Source: Paenibacillus sp. JQZ6Y-1 (GTDB lineage Bacteria; Bacillota; Bacilli; Paenibacillales; Paenibacillaceae). Taken from it: a stretch of DNA of 64,000 bases. Positions within the stretch are counted from its first letter, which is position 1. The number at the start of each line of letters is the position of its first letter. Position numbers and translations under genes: made by a program. Below the pieces are notes generated by a model. It was not told where the DNA came from, did not search any database, and worked only from the letters and a program-made list of their open reading frames with translations. The stretch covers positions 2,232,001-2,296,000 of the forward strand of contig NZ_JBFDUZ010000001.1 in NCBI RefSeq assembly GCF_040719145.1. The letters run 5' to 3'. Shown here piece by piece: positions 35,734 to 43,941 of the stretch.

Positions 35734-35767
35734 ATACTCCTCTCGTAAGTAGCTATGAGAGGAGTAT
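35734..35767 (-). promoter_or_regulatory. 11-bp hairpin covering the Shine-Dalgarno sequence
   Basis: On the minus strand ATACTCCTCTC pairs perfectly with GAGAGGAGTAT around a 12-base loop; the second arm is the ribosome binding site of the 79-aa gene. Because TTTAC follows the stem, it may also end transcripts coming from the TIR cluster. Confidence 0.65.
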
Positions 35768-35842
35768 AGAATAAAGTTAAGGTATTGGGAATATGAGGAA
35801 ACAAATCGTTGCATATATTAATGTTGATGAAACGGAATGATA

Positions 35843-36730
35843 CTATTCATTACGAATTTCTTTTAACTTGTTTAATATCGATCCAATATAACTATTAATA
35901 TTTTGATTTGAGTTAACTATTATTATGCTGTGTTGATTAAGGGACTGTAATAAAATACTATATTCGGAGAATACTTTTTCTCTTATTTCTTCTCTTATCA
36001 TCATTAAAGTGTAATACTTCTCTTTTTTTCTTTTAATATTTATAGCCATATCCAATTCAAATTTGCACCATTTCGATTCTAAAAAATCTTTAGTTATATA
36101 AAATAAAACAATATCAGCATCTTGTAAGCCAGAAATAATTTCGCTTTCCAAAATTTCTATATTTGCGTTTTGAGCTAATCTAAACTTATCTAGCCACGAC
36201 AATTCATTAATAGCAGTAAAATAAGGAATAATTTTTTCTAGCTCTTGCTTTTGTTTAGAAGAATGGCTCAAAAAAATAGTTGTATCACCTTTTATCTTCT
36301 CAAACGCATTGTATCCTTTTTCTTTTAATCTTTGAATATGGTCAATTGATAACTTTTCTTGCTTTAATAGTACATGTCTATCATTATACCAAAATCCATA
36401 TAAAGCTAACTTAGCTGTAAGTGAATCATTTATTGATATATAATCGAATCCTCTATCACCAATCCTATAAAATAGTATCTTTGATGATAAATCAGGTCTA
36501 TAGATACCAATCCCTAGAAATTTTTCCTTAATTTCTTGAAGTTCATGTTGTTCATTTGTAGAGTATGACATGTGAACATATAACTCTAAATTAGACGGTA
36601 TATTATTAATATATACTGCTAATTCTTTTAAAGCCGGGTATTTATATTTATCTGCCAATTTACCTAGCATCTCAAAAATTAGATTTCTATTCTCAAAGTA
36701 GTTAAACTCAATAATAAAATCTTGATCCAT
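35843..36730 (-). CDS. TIR-domain protein with unknown N-terminal domain
   Basis: The 295-residue protein has a C-terminal TIR domain (about 150-290): TIFLSHSSKQKQELE as the first strand and loop, IISGLQDADIVLFYITKDFL, and SKWCKFEL with Glu225 at the position of the catalytic Glu of NAD-cleaving TIRs. Residues 1-145 form a domain I do not recognise (YFENRNLIFEMLGKLADKYK, then RGFDYISINDSLTAKLALYG). AGGAAGGT lies 8 bases before the ATG. It is last of four AT-rich same-strand genes and could be an NADase effector or signal producer of an immune system (inference). Confidence 0.85.
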   Translation of the reverse strand: MDQDFIIEFNYFENRNLIFEMLGKLADKYKYPALKELAVYINNIPSNLELYVHMSYSTNEQHELQEIKEKFLGIGIYRPDLSSKILFYRIGDRGFDYISINDSLTAKLALYGFWYNDRHVLLKQEKLSIDHIQRLKEKGYNAFEKIKGDTTIFLSHSSKQKQELEKIIPYFTAINELSWLDKFRLAQNANIEILESEIISGLQDADIVLFYITKDFLESKWCKFELDMAINIKRKKEKYYTLMMIREEIREKVFSEYSILLQSLNQHSIIIVNSNQNINSYIGSILNKLKEIRNE

Positions 36731-36770
36731 GTAGATACCTTCCTATCTTAATCTAATATATGAATATCAA

Positions 36771-38786
36771 TTACTTACATATATTTTGAAGTCCTTTAAA
36801 TACAAGAAATAAAGCCTCGTCTATAAAACTAGTTTCAAAAAGCTTTATATTTTCCTCATATGTTAATCCATTATTTAAAATTGAATTTGAAATTGACATA
36901 AGTACTTCTTCATCCGTTTTCACATCTATTCCTTGTTCAGAACATAAATCTAGTAACTGCTTATAACCTGGATTGTTTTGTATTTGCCATTTTTTTGTTA
37001 GTTCTTCTGATAGCGATTTATTTTTGAAAGATTCACAAATGCTTGCTGTTACTCCTCCAAATCCTCCCAAAAGATACACTGGCGTACTTTTACTATTTGC
37101 AAACAAAATTTCTTCTAATATTCCAGGTAAAATACCTTTATAACCTGTGATTCTTCCGCCAGCACAAATTCTCACATTACATTTCGTATTTATTTCTCGT
37201 CGCATTTCTGTTAAGTTTCTACTCCATACATATAAATTCGGTGTATTAACAGGAGGTAAAAATGAATCAATATTCGGTATGAATTTTAATACGTCCTTAG
37301 CTGGTTCCAATTCTATCATTGCAGCGACTGATATATAACTTGCCTTCCAGTTTTTCACGTGCTCACTATCTTTTAAATATATTGGCCATGCTATATAATT
37401 TTCTAATTGCTTCTTATTATTCATTGCTCTTGTTTGATAGGCTAGAGACTCATTAAAAATAAATTCAGTAAATCCTCCTCCTCTAAGATCTCCACCATAA
37501 ACAATTCGAGCACCTCGAGAAATTAAATGTCTTGTCAAATCTTGAGATAGTTGGATCAAGTGCGCAGAAGTTTGTCCAATAATTGATAATTCTTCAGAAG
37601 AAGGTTCAGAAATAGAAATTCCAAATACTAGATTTTCCAAAGATCCATAATTCATTGTTAACGGAGTACAACATGAAATACCCAACTTACTCAAAAAATT
37701 TATTTCCTCTGAATAAACTGGAGGTTCTGGATAAAATAATCTTTTAATTCTACTTGCTATAAATCCATCTTCATTCGTCGATAGTATCTTCTCAATATCC
37801 GATACCTCAGGAGGTCGAGATAGTATTTCGTCTTCATCATTTATTACTCCAACCGATTTATATTGCTTTAGTAGCAGTTGAGCATAAAAATATCTAACAG
37901 TTTCTAATAAGGCAGCACTTAATATTTTCAACAAATCAATTTTAGTCGGTTCATTATTAAAATTAAAATGAATTGCAGGTATATTAGTAGCAAAAGGAAA
38001 CCTTCTATCTTCAAACTCTTCTAAAGAATCTACAGCAATTATAGGACGATTATTGTCTTTTGCACTAATTATTTCTCTTTGACACCAATATCTTGATGAG
38101 TAAGAATCAGTATGGATAGCAATAACTGTAGAGTTCTTTATATTTTCTACAATTTCATTGTCAAATCTGTATCCTGGAGCAATATCTGTTGCATCAAAAA
38201 AATTACGCATCGCGCTGTTATCAATTAGCTTTTTCAATGCTTCTGCTATAACAACTCCACTTTCTCCATTTTTAGTATGACTTAAAAATAACTTTAGAGC
38301 AGTATCTTTACTATTCGTCATCATTTCAAAGTTTTCATTTAGTGCGTATCTATAAATCTCATGGGTAATTGAAATAAAAAAAATTTCTTTTGAATACTCC
38401 TTGTCAAATTCATAATATCTTATAAAATTTTTATCATTAATTTCATGATGTTTGAAAGCAAGATTATCCAAAGCAATAGGAATACATATTAGGTCTTTTT
38501 GTTTTAACAACCTTGATGTATAAGTCATCCATTCTTTATCTATGATTAAATCTCTGCCAACAAAAATAAAAACTATATTTTTTTGAGATAAACTTTTGAT
38601 TTCTTGCGGAACTCCTTTATGCGTACTTGTTCTATAATAAACCGGAAGATTCATTGATCTTGAGAAAGGCTTTTCTACATCTCGTGATAATAAAGAAAAA
38701 CAATAATCGAATATAGGTTGAACTTCTAAAGAGTTAGAGGGATACCAAACAAAGTGCACAGAAACAGGTGGATTAAATTGATTCAT
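36771..38786 (-). CDS. TIR-like / TIR / SLOG three-domain protein
   Basis: The 671-residue protein begins at the ATG at 38786, preceded 7 bases upstream by AAGGAG. Residues about 5-150 look like a degenerate TIR (VSVHFVWYPSNSLEV, then KNIVFIFVGRDLI) without a clear catalytic Glu. Residues about 163-295 are a canonical TIR (LKLFLSHTKNGES, DIAPGYRFDNEIVENI, RYWCQREI with Glu238). Residues about 385-600 form a SLOG-superfamily domain (LVFGISISEPSSEELS, GARIVYGGDLRGGGFTEFIF, AGGRITGYKGILPGILEE, VYLLGGFGG). SLOG domains bind nucleotide-derived ligands, so a ligand-gated TIR effector is plausible. Confidence 0.85.
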   Translation of the reverse strand: MNQFNPPVSVHFVWYPSNSLEVQPIFDYCFSLLSRDVEKPFSRSMNLPVYYRTSTHKGVPQEIKSLSQKNIVFIFVGRDLIIDKEWMTYTSRLLKQKDLICIPIALDNLAFKHHEINDKNFIRYYEFDKEYSKEIFFISITHEIYRYALNENFEMMTNSKDTALKLFLSHTKNGESGVVIAEALKKLIDNSAMRNFFDATDIAPGYRFDNEIVENIKNSTVIAIHTDSYSSRYWCQREIISAKDNNRPIIAVDSLEEFEDRRFPFATNIPAIHFNFNNEPTKIDLLKILSAALLETVRYFYAQLLLKQYKSVGVINDEDEILSRPPEVSDIEKILSTNEDGFIASRIKRLFYPEPPVYSEEINFLSKLGISCCTPLTMNYGSLENLVFGISISEPSSEELSIIGQTSAHLIQLSQDLTRHLISRGARIVYGGDLRGGGFTEFIFNESLAYQTRAMNNKKQLENYIAWPIYLKDSEHVKNWKASYISVAAMIELEPAKDVLKFIPNIDSFLPPVNTPNLYVWSRNLTEMRREINTKCNVRICAGGRITGYKGILPGILEEILFANSKSTPVYLLGGFGGVTASICESFKNKSLSEELTKKWQIQNNPGYKQLLDLCSEQGIDVKTDEEVLMSISNSILNNGLTYEENIKLFETSFIDEALFLVFKGLQNICK

Positions 38787-38830
38787 TTTATTTCTCCTTA
38801 TCAATTCAGTATTTCATAAGTTAATTATTT

Positions 38831-39454
38831 TCAAAACCAAAATCCCCCAAAATTTCTAGCTTCTATTTTAGGTGTTTTTGGTAAAAGTCTTTTTTTGACA
38901 TCAAAATTTTTGTTGCGCTTTTCAAAAGCTTGATTAATATAGGTTTCAGGACAAATAATAAAGGCAGAAAATTTCACAATAGCACAATATACTTCTTGAT
39001 CTGTATAGTGTGCTAAGCTTCCTAAATACTCGTGATTTCTATATACCAAATCAGGTAGATAATATTTATATAAATTTGTTTGTAACCTTACTGCTCTATT
39101 ACAATTACAACTTAGAGATTTACACGTATTATATTCAAATATTTTCTCGTAAATTTCGTCTCTAACTATTGCCAATAATCCGCTATAATTAGGACCCCAA
39201 AGTGAAGCTTGAATTTCTGAGTTGATGAAAGGTCGTTGTGCCGTTTCGCTTCCAACTATTACAATTGTGACTGTTGAATCCGCTAAAAAATCTCTTCTTA
39301 TAATCTTCATAATAGTATCTTGTTGATTGCTAGTATTGATATCATTATCAGAAACTGATTTATCTATAAAGTTTACTTTCCCAAAATTTTTAACGATATA
39401 ATCTTTAATATCTTGATCATTTTTATGATGGTAACTTAAAAATGTTTTATGCAT
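38831..39454 (-). CDS. ThsB-like TIR protein
   Basis: The 207-residue protein shows the TIR-like pattern used by Thoeris ThsB: KTFLSYHHKNDQDIKDYI at the start, FIDKSV at about 29-34, IIRRDFLADSTVTIVIVG at about 51-68, and RPFINSEI, where Glu80 occupies the catalytic position. ThsB proteins make a cyclic ADP-ribose isomer from NAD when phage is sensed (known). The C-terminal half is longer than the core TIR and carries Cys111, Cys116 and Cys118. Spacing to the SLOG-TIR gene is 13 bases, so they are one transcript. Confidence 0.85.
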   Translation of the reverse strand: MHKTFLSYHHKNDQDIKDYIVKNFGKVNFIDKSVSDNDINTSNQQDTIMKIIRRDFLADSTVTIVIVGSETAQRPFINSEIQASLWGPNYSGLLAIVRDEIYEKIFEYNTCKSLSCNCNRAVRLQTNLYKYYLPDLVYRNHEYLGSLAHYTDQEVYCAIVKFSAFIICPETYINQAFEKRNKNFDVKKRLLPKTPKIEARNFGGFWF

Positions 39455-39467
39455 TCTTCAATCCCCT

Positions 39468-40475
39468 CTATTTTCTAATTAAAGATTTTTTTATAAGGTC
39501 TAGTAATTCCCCATTTAATTCGGTTCTATTTTTTACATCGTATATTTTAAGACCTCTAGCTCTTTTAGGTATTATACGAGTACCATCACTGTTAAATATC
39601 CAAATATTCATTTTTCCTTCTTCATGCAAATTAAGTGCCAATTCTAATTCGTCAAAACACCAAGGACTACAAGCATATTCTTTACACCAAGTTGCTATAA
39701 ATGTATTAGATTTAGAAACCCACTCTTGAATTTCTTTTTCTATATTTTTCCCAGTACCAAAATCTCTTTCATCTCTATAAACTTCAATATTTCGACGACG
39801 CAAAACCGTTTCAATAAAATCAGCTTCATACGGCCTTAACTTAGGATAACTAATAAAACACTTTAGATCACCGAAATCTTTATAATGATTCTCTTGAAAA
39901 ACCTTGTTTAATTCGTTTATTTTTGTTTTTTTATTTAAAACATCTATATTTTTTCCTAATCGATCTTTGAGTTCAAATTGTTTACGAATAAATAACTTTT
40001 CAGCTGCTCCGCCAAAAAAACTAAATGGCAGTATGTTTTTACCCTTAGACTCTGCCAATAGCAATAACATATTCGCAGAACCTTCATATTTCCCCCCTAT
40101 AGAAATTACTAAGTCGCATTCATCCAATGCCTGTAACTGACATAGAAGCCAGGAATAATTATCAGCTGCTATACAAGAGATTTTTTTTATATTCAAGTCA
40201 AAAAATTCATTGTTCAATTTATTATCTATTTCGTTTTCAACATTTTCTTTATTAGGATGATACAGTTTGACCGGGAATGAATTTATCTGTTCACTTTGTG
40301 AGAATCCTCGTAGTATCCAATAATCAGCACTATCCTCAAATAAACTACAAACATTTAACGAATAATCATTTTCTGCTAATATTTTGCCAATTTTTTTACA
40401 AGTATTTTCAAAACTTTTTTTATTGTATTGACGCAATTCTTGATTAAATTTCCCTATTATAAAGCATCTTCTCAT
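39468..40475 (-). CDS. SLOG (STALD-like)-TIR fusion protein
   Basis: Of 335 residues, about 1-165 resemble the SLOG/STALD domain that forms the C-terminal sensor of ThsA: CDLVISIGGKYEGSANMLLL at 120-139 and NILPFSFFGGAAEKLF at 147-162. Residues about 204-330 are a TIR domain: LKCFISYPKLRPYEADF, RDERDFGTGKNIEKEI, and SPWCFDEL with Glu276 as expected catalytic residue. In ThsA the SLOG domain binds the TIR-made signal and switches on a SIR2 NADase; here TIR takes the effector place. The ribosome binding site is AGGAGAT about 6 bases before the ATG. First of the four-gene block. Confidence 0.85.
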   Translation of the reverse strand: MRRCFIIGKFNQELRQYNKKSFENTCKKIGKILAENDYSLNVCSLFEDSADYWILRGFSQSEQINSFPVKLYHPNKENVENEIDNKLNNEFFDLNIKKISCIAADNYSWLLCQLQALDECDLVISIGGKYEGSANMLLLLAESKGKNILPFSFFGGAAEKLFIRKQFELKDRLGKNIDVLNKKTKINELNKVFQENHYKDFGDLKCFISYPKLRPYEADFIETVLRRRNIEVYRDERDFGTGKNIEKEIQEWVSKSNTFIATWCKEYACSPWCFDELELALNLHEEGKMNIWIFNSDGTRIIPKRARGLKIYDVKNRTELNGELLDLIKKSLIRK

Positions 40476-40513
40476 GATATCTCCTTAATAAAACGAGTCT
40501 TTTAGTTTCTAAA

Positions 40514-41083
40514 TCAACTTTTTATTTTAACTGCTAAAATCATCTCCACTAACTCATCCCGCGCAATCAATCGCACATTATTAGACAACGCTAAATTCTT
40601 CGCCTGCTGCGTATACTCGCTATTCGTCACAACCCATCCAGCCGATGCTTTATAATGAGCAATCGCACCATGCACCTCCTGCACAGCCTTCAATCCAACA
40701 TTTTTGCTATAGCGTTTCGCCTGCACTACGATCTTCTCTCCATTCCGGCTAATCACCAGATCGGCGCCATAATCACCTTGAGCACGAGTCGCGTTTGCCT
40801 TGTATCCTTGCAATCGAAATAACTGCTCCAAATACTTTTCAAACTGAATCCCATCCATCTTGTCGATCTGTGCAATGCCGGAACGTCGTAACCGAGCAAC
40901 TTTGGCTTCATGGATCAAATACGCGATTGCTGCTATTACGATCAAAGCAATCACAGCGATCACTCCTGCTGCTATCAGACTTTTTGTAAAATACAGAGTT
41001 CCTGTGCCAATCAATACGACCAGCGCCCCCATTGCGTTAAACGTTTCTTGCTGCTGTTTCTTCTTGCTTCGTCTACGTGCCAT
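40514..41083 (-). CDS. membrane-anchored Mrr-type restriction endonuclease-like protein
   Basis: The 189-residue protein has a basic N-terminus (MARRRSKKKQQQ), two close hydrophobic segments (about 18-35 and 38-57), and a C-terminal PD-(D/E)xK nuclease domain of the Mrr_cat kind: DGIQFEKYLEQLFRLQGYKA, GDYGADLVIS with catalytic Asp, and VVQAKRY with the Q-x-K pair. Such proteins cut foreign or modified DNA, or are housekeeping proteins of unclear role. AGGGG lies 8 bases before the ATG at 41083. Its GC content is host-like, unlike the TIR block 38 bases downstream. Confidence 0.85.
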   Translation of the reverse strand: MARRRSKKKQQQETFNAMGALVVLIGTGTLYFTKSLIAAGVIAVIALIVIAAIAYLIHEAKVARLRRSGIAQIDKMDGIQFEKYLEQLFRLQGYKANATRAQGDYGADLVISRNGEKIVVQAKRYSKNVGLKAVQEVHGAIAHYKASAGWVVTNSEYTQQAKNLALSNNVRLIARDELVEMILAVKIKS

Positions 41084-41129
41084 TTCTATTTCCCCTTTTA
41101 TCTGTATCATCTATTGAAAATCGATCTGC

Positions 41130-43094
41130 TCATTTCTCCACGGTCAGATGCGCCTTCTCATCCACCCACTTCGCGAATCCTTCCACCTTGCTATAACTCA
41201 AATACAGATGCTCCATCGCCCGTGTCATCCCGATATAGAACCGCGACACCTCTTCATCCCAATCCTCTTCCTTCGCCTTCTCTCTCGGCATACCATCCAC
41301 GTTCACGATGAACACCGCTCGGAAGTCCATTCCCTTCGCGCTATCGATCGTTGAGATTTTCACGCTAGGATGATTGCGGTCGAAGTTGTCTTTGGTTTTT
41401 TTGTTCTCGGTAAACCAGTTGTGCGGGATACTGTTGTTGTCCAGCTCCTGACGGATCGCATCCACGATAAAGGCATTTTTATAGCTGCCCTTCACCCGAT
41501 ACAGAATAACCATATCGGTGTATTCCACTTTTTTGTCCTCATGCAGATGCTTCATCTGTTCGACCACCCATTGCATCTCTTCCTGAATGGAATGACAGCG
41601 ACGCATTTGTGGTTCGGGACCTCTCCGCTTCGTTCCCTGCGGTGGGATGATCTCGGCGGGTTCATTAGCAGTGATCGTGGTTTGGAATTTGTCCTTTAGC
41701 TTGGAATGGGAACGGTAGAAATCCCATGCAAAGTTAACGATTTGCGATGTATTGCGGTAGTTGATGCTCAGTATTTTGGAGCGACCGCGGAAGTCTAGCC
41801 CGGTGTTACGCGATAGGCTGACTTTGCGTCGGAAGATCTTTTGCGCTTTGTCCTCTACGATGAGCAGAGACTGGGTATCTGGGTTCAGTACTTTGCTGAT
41901 CACTTCCAGCCATTGCGGTTCGAGATCCTGTCCTTCGTCGATCAGGATGGCATCGTATTGAGGCGCAGTTACTTCGCCACTCTCCATTTGATCCAGCAGC
42001 TCGGCAATTTGGCGTTCGTTTTCCTTTTCACTTTTGGAAAATTTCAATGGAAACTGCTTGTACAACCAGTCATGGAACGTGCCAATCTCTAGCTGTCGGT
42101 TCAACGGGTCGTCTGCGTGATCATCTTCTGTCTGCGATTCCATTGCCGACCATTCAAATAAGTCTTCCGGTTCGTTCAGCTTATGCCGGATCATGCTGCG
42201 AATATTGCAGGATAGCGGGCTTCCGTAGCAGAGAACCAAGATGCGCCATTCTGGATGTTCGTGCAGCAAGGTACGGGCGCGGGTGGCAAGGATCAGCGTC
42301 TTGCCGCTGCCTGCCACGCCACGAATAAGCCGATGTCGATCACCGATCTGACGGGCGAGTGACTCCTGATGCAGATCCATCGCCTGAATGTTATGCAGCG
42401 ACAGCAGCAGGTCATCCTGATAATAACCGCGTTGACGAATATCGGCAGAGATGCGGACTTCGGGAAACAAATGATACCGGATCGCCTTCAGATCCTCTTC
42501 ACTCAGCCATTGCCGCTGGTGAAACGGATGCGGGAACATGCTGGTCAAGCGTTCCAGCAGATGGTCGGCATGGAATTGTTCGTCGTCGGGATCGATCTCC
42601 TCGCGGGTAAGCAACAGATTCAGGTCGATGCAGCGATGAATCTCGTTGCGGATGATCTGCGCTTCTTTCATACGGGTGAAGACGACGCCGTAACCGTAGC
42701 GGAATTTGAGACTATTGGCGTAAGCGCCTTCTTGTTGCAGCAGGTTGCGGTCTTTTTTCAGTTTGTTATGAATATGGAAGGCGTAGTTGCGTGCCTGTGT
42801 GATTGGGTTTTTGACGGTTTCCAGACTGCCGGTGCCTTTTTGTGTATGTAATTGCCACTCATCTGGGCTTAACGTGTGTAGGGTGTTCTCGGTATAATCC
42901 TTCACTTCGAGTACAAGCAGACCGAGATCGGGACCGATGATCACGTAGTCGGGTCGACGGTGATGACCGTTGTTGATATGGGGTTCGTAATAGACGATAT
43001 AGTCGTCGGGAAGATGTTTGCGGAAGGTGTTGAATAGAATGCGTTCTCCATTGGTTGCCGTACTCGGAATCGTTTCCGGGATCATATAAGCCAT
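41130..43094 (-). CDS. NERD nuclease domain-SF1 helicase fusion
   Basis: Of 654 residues, about 15-165 form a NERD nuclease-related domain with RPDYVI (Asp49) and VLEVKDY (Glu63, Lys65). The rest is a UvrD/Rep-type SF1 helicase: Walker A GVAGSGKT at 259-266, Walker B with LIDEGQDLEPQW, SINYRNTSQI, and late motifs STIDSAKGMDF and FYIGMTRA. It probably acts in DNA processing or nucleic-acid defence. AAGGAG lies 11 bases before the ATG. It is followed after 46 bases by the Mrr-like gene, and the pair probably share a transcript. Confidence 0.92.
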   Translation of the reverse strand: MAYMIPETIPSTATNGERILFNTFRKHLPDDYIVYYEPHINNGHHRRPDYVIIGPDLGLLVLEVKDYTENTLHTLSPDEWQLHTQKGTGSLETVKNPITQARNYAFHIHNKLKKDRNLLQQEGAYANSLKFRYGYGVVFTRMKEAQIIRNEIHRCIDLNLLLTREEIDPDDEQFHADHLLERLTSMFPHPFHQRQWLSEEDLKAIRYHLFPEVRISADIRQRGYYQDDLLLSLHNIQAMDLHQESLARQIGDRHRLIRGVAGSGKTLILATRARTLLHEHPEWRILVLCYGSPLSCNIRSMIRHKLNEPEDLFEWSAMESQTEDDHADDPLNRQLEIGTFHDWLYKQFPLKFSKSEKENERQIAELLDQMESGEVTAPQYDAILIDEGQDLEPQWLEVISKVLNPDTQSLLIVEDKAQKIFRRKVSLSRNTGLDFRGRSKILSINYRNTSQIVNFAWDFYRSHSKLKDKFQTTITANEPAEIIPPQGTKRRGPEPQMRRCHSIQEEMQWVVEQMKHLHEDKKVEYTDMVILYRVKGSYKNAFIVDAIRQELDNNSIPHNWFTENKKTKDNFDRNHPSVKISTIDSAKGMDFRAVFIVNVDGMPREKAKEEDWDEEVSRFYIGMTRAMEHLYLSYSKVEGFAKWVDEKAHLTVEK

Positions 43095-43407
43095 CTGTGG
43101 TATACTCCTTGCTGCCGCCGATTCCGATCGGTCTGTTTCCAGTGCTTCTGGAATGCTGACGGGTATGAATTTTTAGTTTTTAGGTATATTGACTTGTGCC
43201 ATAAGAGGTAAATAATTGAATTATTTTCCTACATCATACATCGTTTGGACTATGAATGGAATACCTATTTTTCTATTTTATGTATGATCTATCTGTATTT
43301 TAATATTTTTCAAACAAAAAGAAGCCAATCTTATATCGCTATCGATGCGATTGGATTGGCTTCTGGTGTGTCGTCTGTTATGTGTGTGAACTGCTTTTGC
43401 AGCTATG
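43095..43407. other. intergenic region upstream of the NERD-helicase gene
   Basis: It carries the promoter area of the NERD-helicase gene and the terminator of the small membrane-protein gene (43320-43364). I see no gene. Confidence 0.55.
43320..43364 (-). terminator. terminator of the 80-aa membrane protein
   Basis: AGAAGCCAATC and GATTGGCTTCT form a perfect 11-bp stem with a 23-base loop; on the minus strand TTTTGTTTG follows. Confidence 0.8.
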
Positions 43408-43650
43408 TTATTGTGGCTTCATCCATTTGCTGACGGCGTAGCAGACCGAGAAGAACACGCCCACTAATACACTGAACAGTGTGGCATTGAACAGACATTC
43501 CATTACGTATTGATCCATGGATAGTTGTATTTGTATATTCGGTTCCTCTGCCGAGAGAGGCATCGTCCGTTTGGTTAGAAATGAATAAAATAGACCTGTG
43601 ACGAATCCGTATATCATATATTTCACTAGCTGCTGTTCGAACTTGCTCAT
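43408..43650 (-). CDS. small membrane protein, two TM segments
   Basis: The 80-residue protein has hydrophobic segments near 10-24 (YMIYGFVTGLFYSFL) and 52-72 (CLFNATLFSVLVGVFFSVCY) with a short outside or inside loop between them. No family is recognised. GGGAGG stands 5 bases before the second of two consecutive ATGs (43650), which I chose; the first is at 43653. It is monocistronic with its own terminator. Confidence 0.68.
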   Translation of the reverse strand: MSKFEQQLVKYMIYGFVTGLFYSFLTKRTMPLSAEEPNIQIQLSMDQYVMECLFNATLFSVLVGVFFSVCYAVSKWMKPQ

Positions 43651-43877
43651 CATAACCTCCCTGATCTATGTATGGCATATCACTATTGGAACTATTGGTA
43701 GAATTCCCCTCCTTTCTGTCTATTATGCAGGTTGTTGCGGTACAAACTCAAGTATGAATCCTTTGTAAATATAGCGTGCATGTTAGCGATAACAAGCTGT
43801 TTTGCGAATCATTTTGCCCATTACTCCACACACATTTTTAATAAATGGATAAATAAGGTTAAAAAGTAAAATATAAG

Positions 43878-43905
43878 TTGTAAAGTGAAATGGATTCGGT
43901 ATAAT
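43878..43905 (+). promoter_or_regulatory. sigma-A promoter of the PPC-like secreted protein
   Basis: TTGTAA (43878-43883) and TATAAT (43900-43905) are separated by 16 bases, 36 bases before the ATG. Confidence 0.55.
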
Positions 43906-43941
43906 CATGTTGAAATCCAACCCCAAAGGAGATGAAGAATT

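Noticed and set aside
35843-40475. Canonical Thoeris (ThsA plus ThsB)
   Set aside because: The ThsB-like protein is present but no SIR2 or macro domain effector accompanies it, and both SLOG domains are fused to TIR instead.
35727-40513. Phage- or transposon-type ends around the AT-rich block
   Set aside because: I looked for direct repeats, integrase or transposase fragments and tRNA ends at both composition boundaries and found none.
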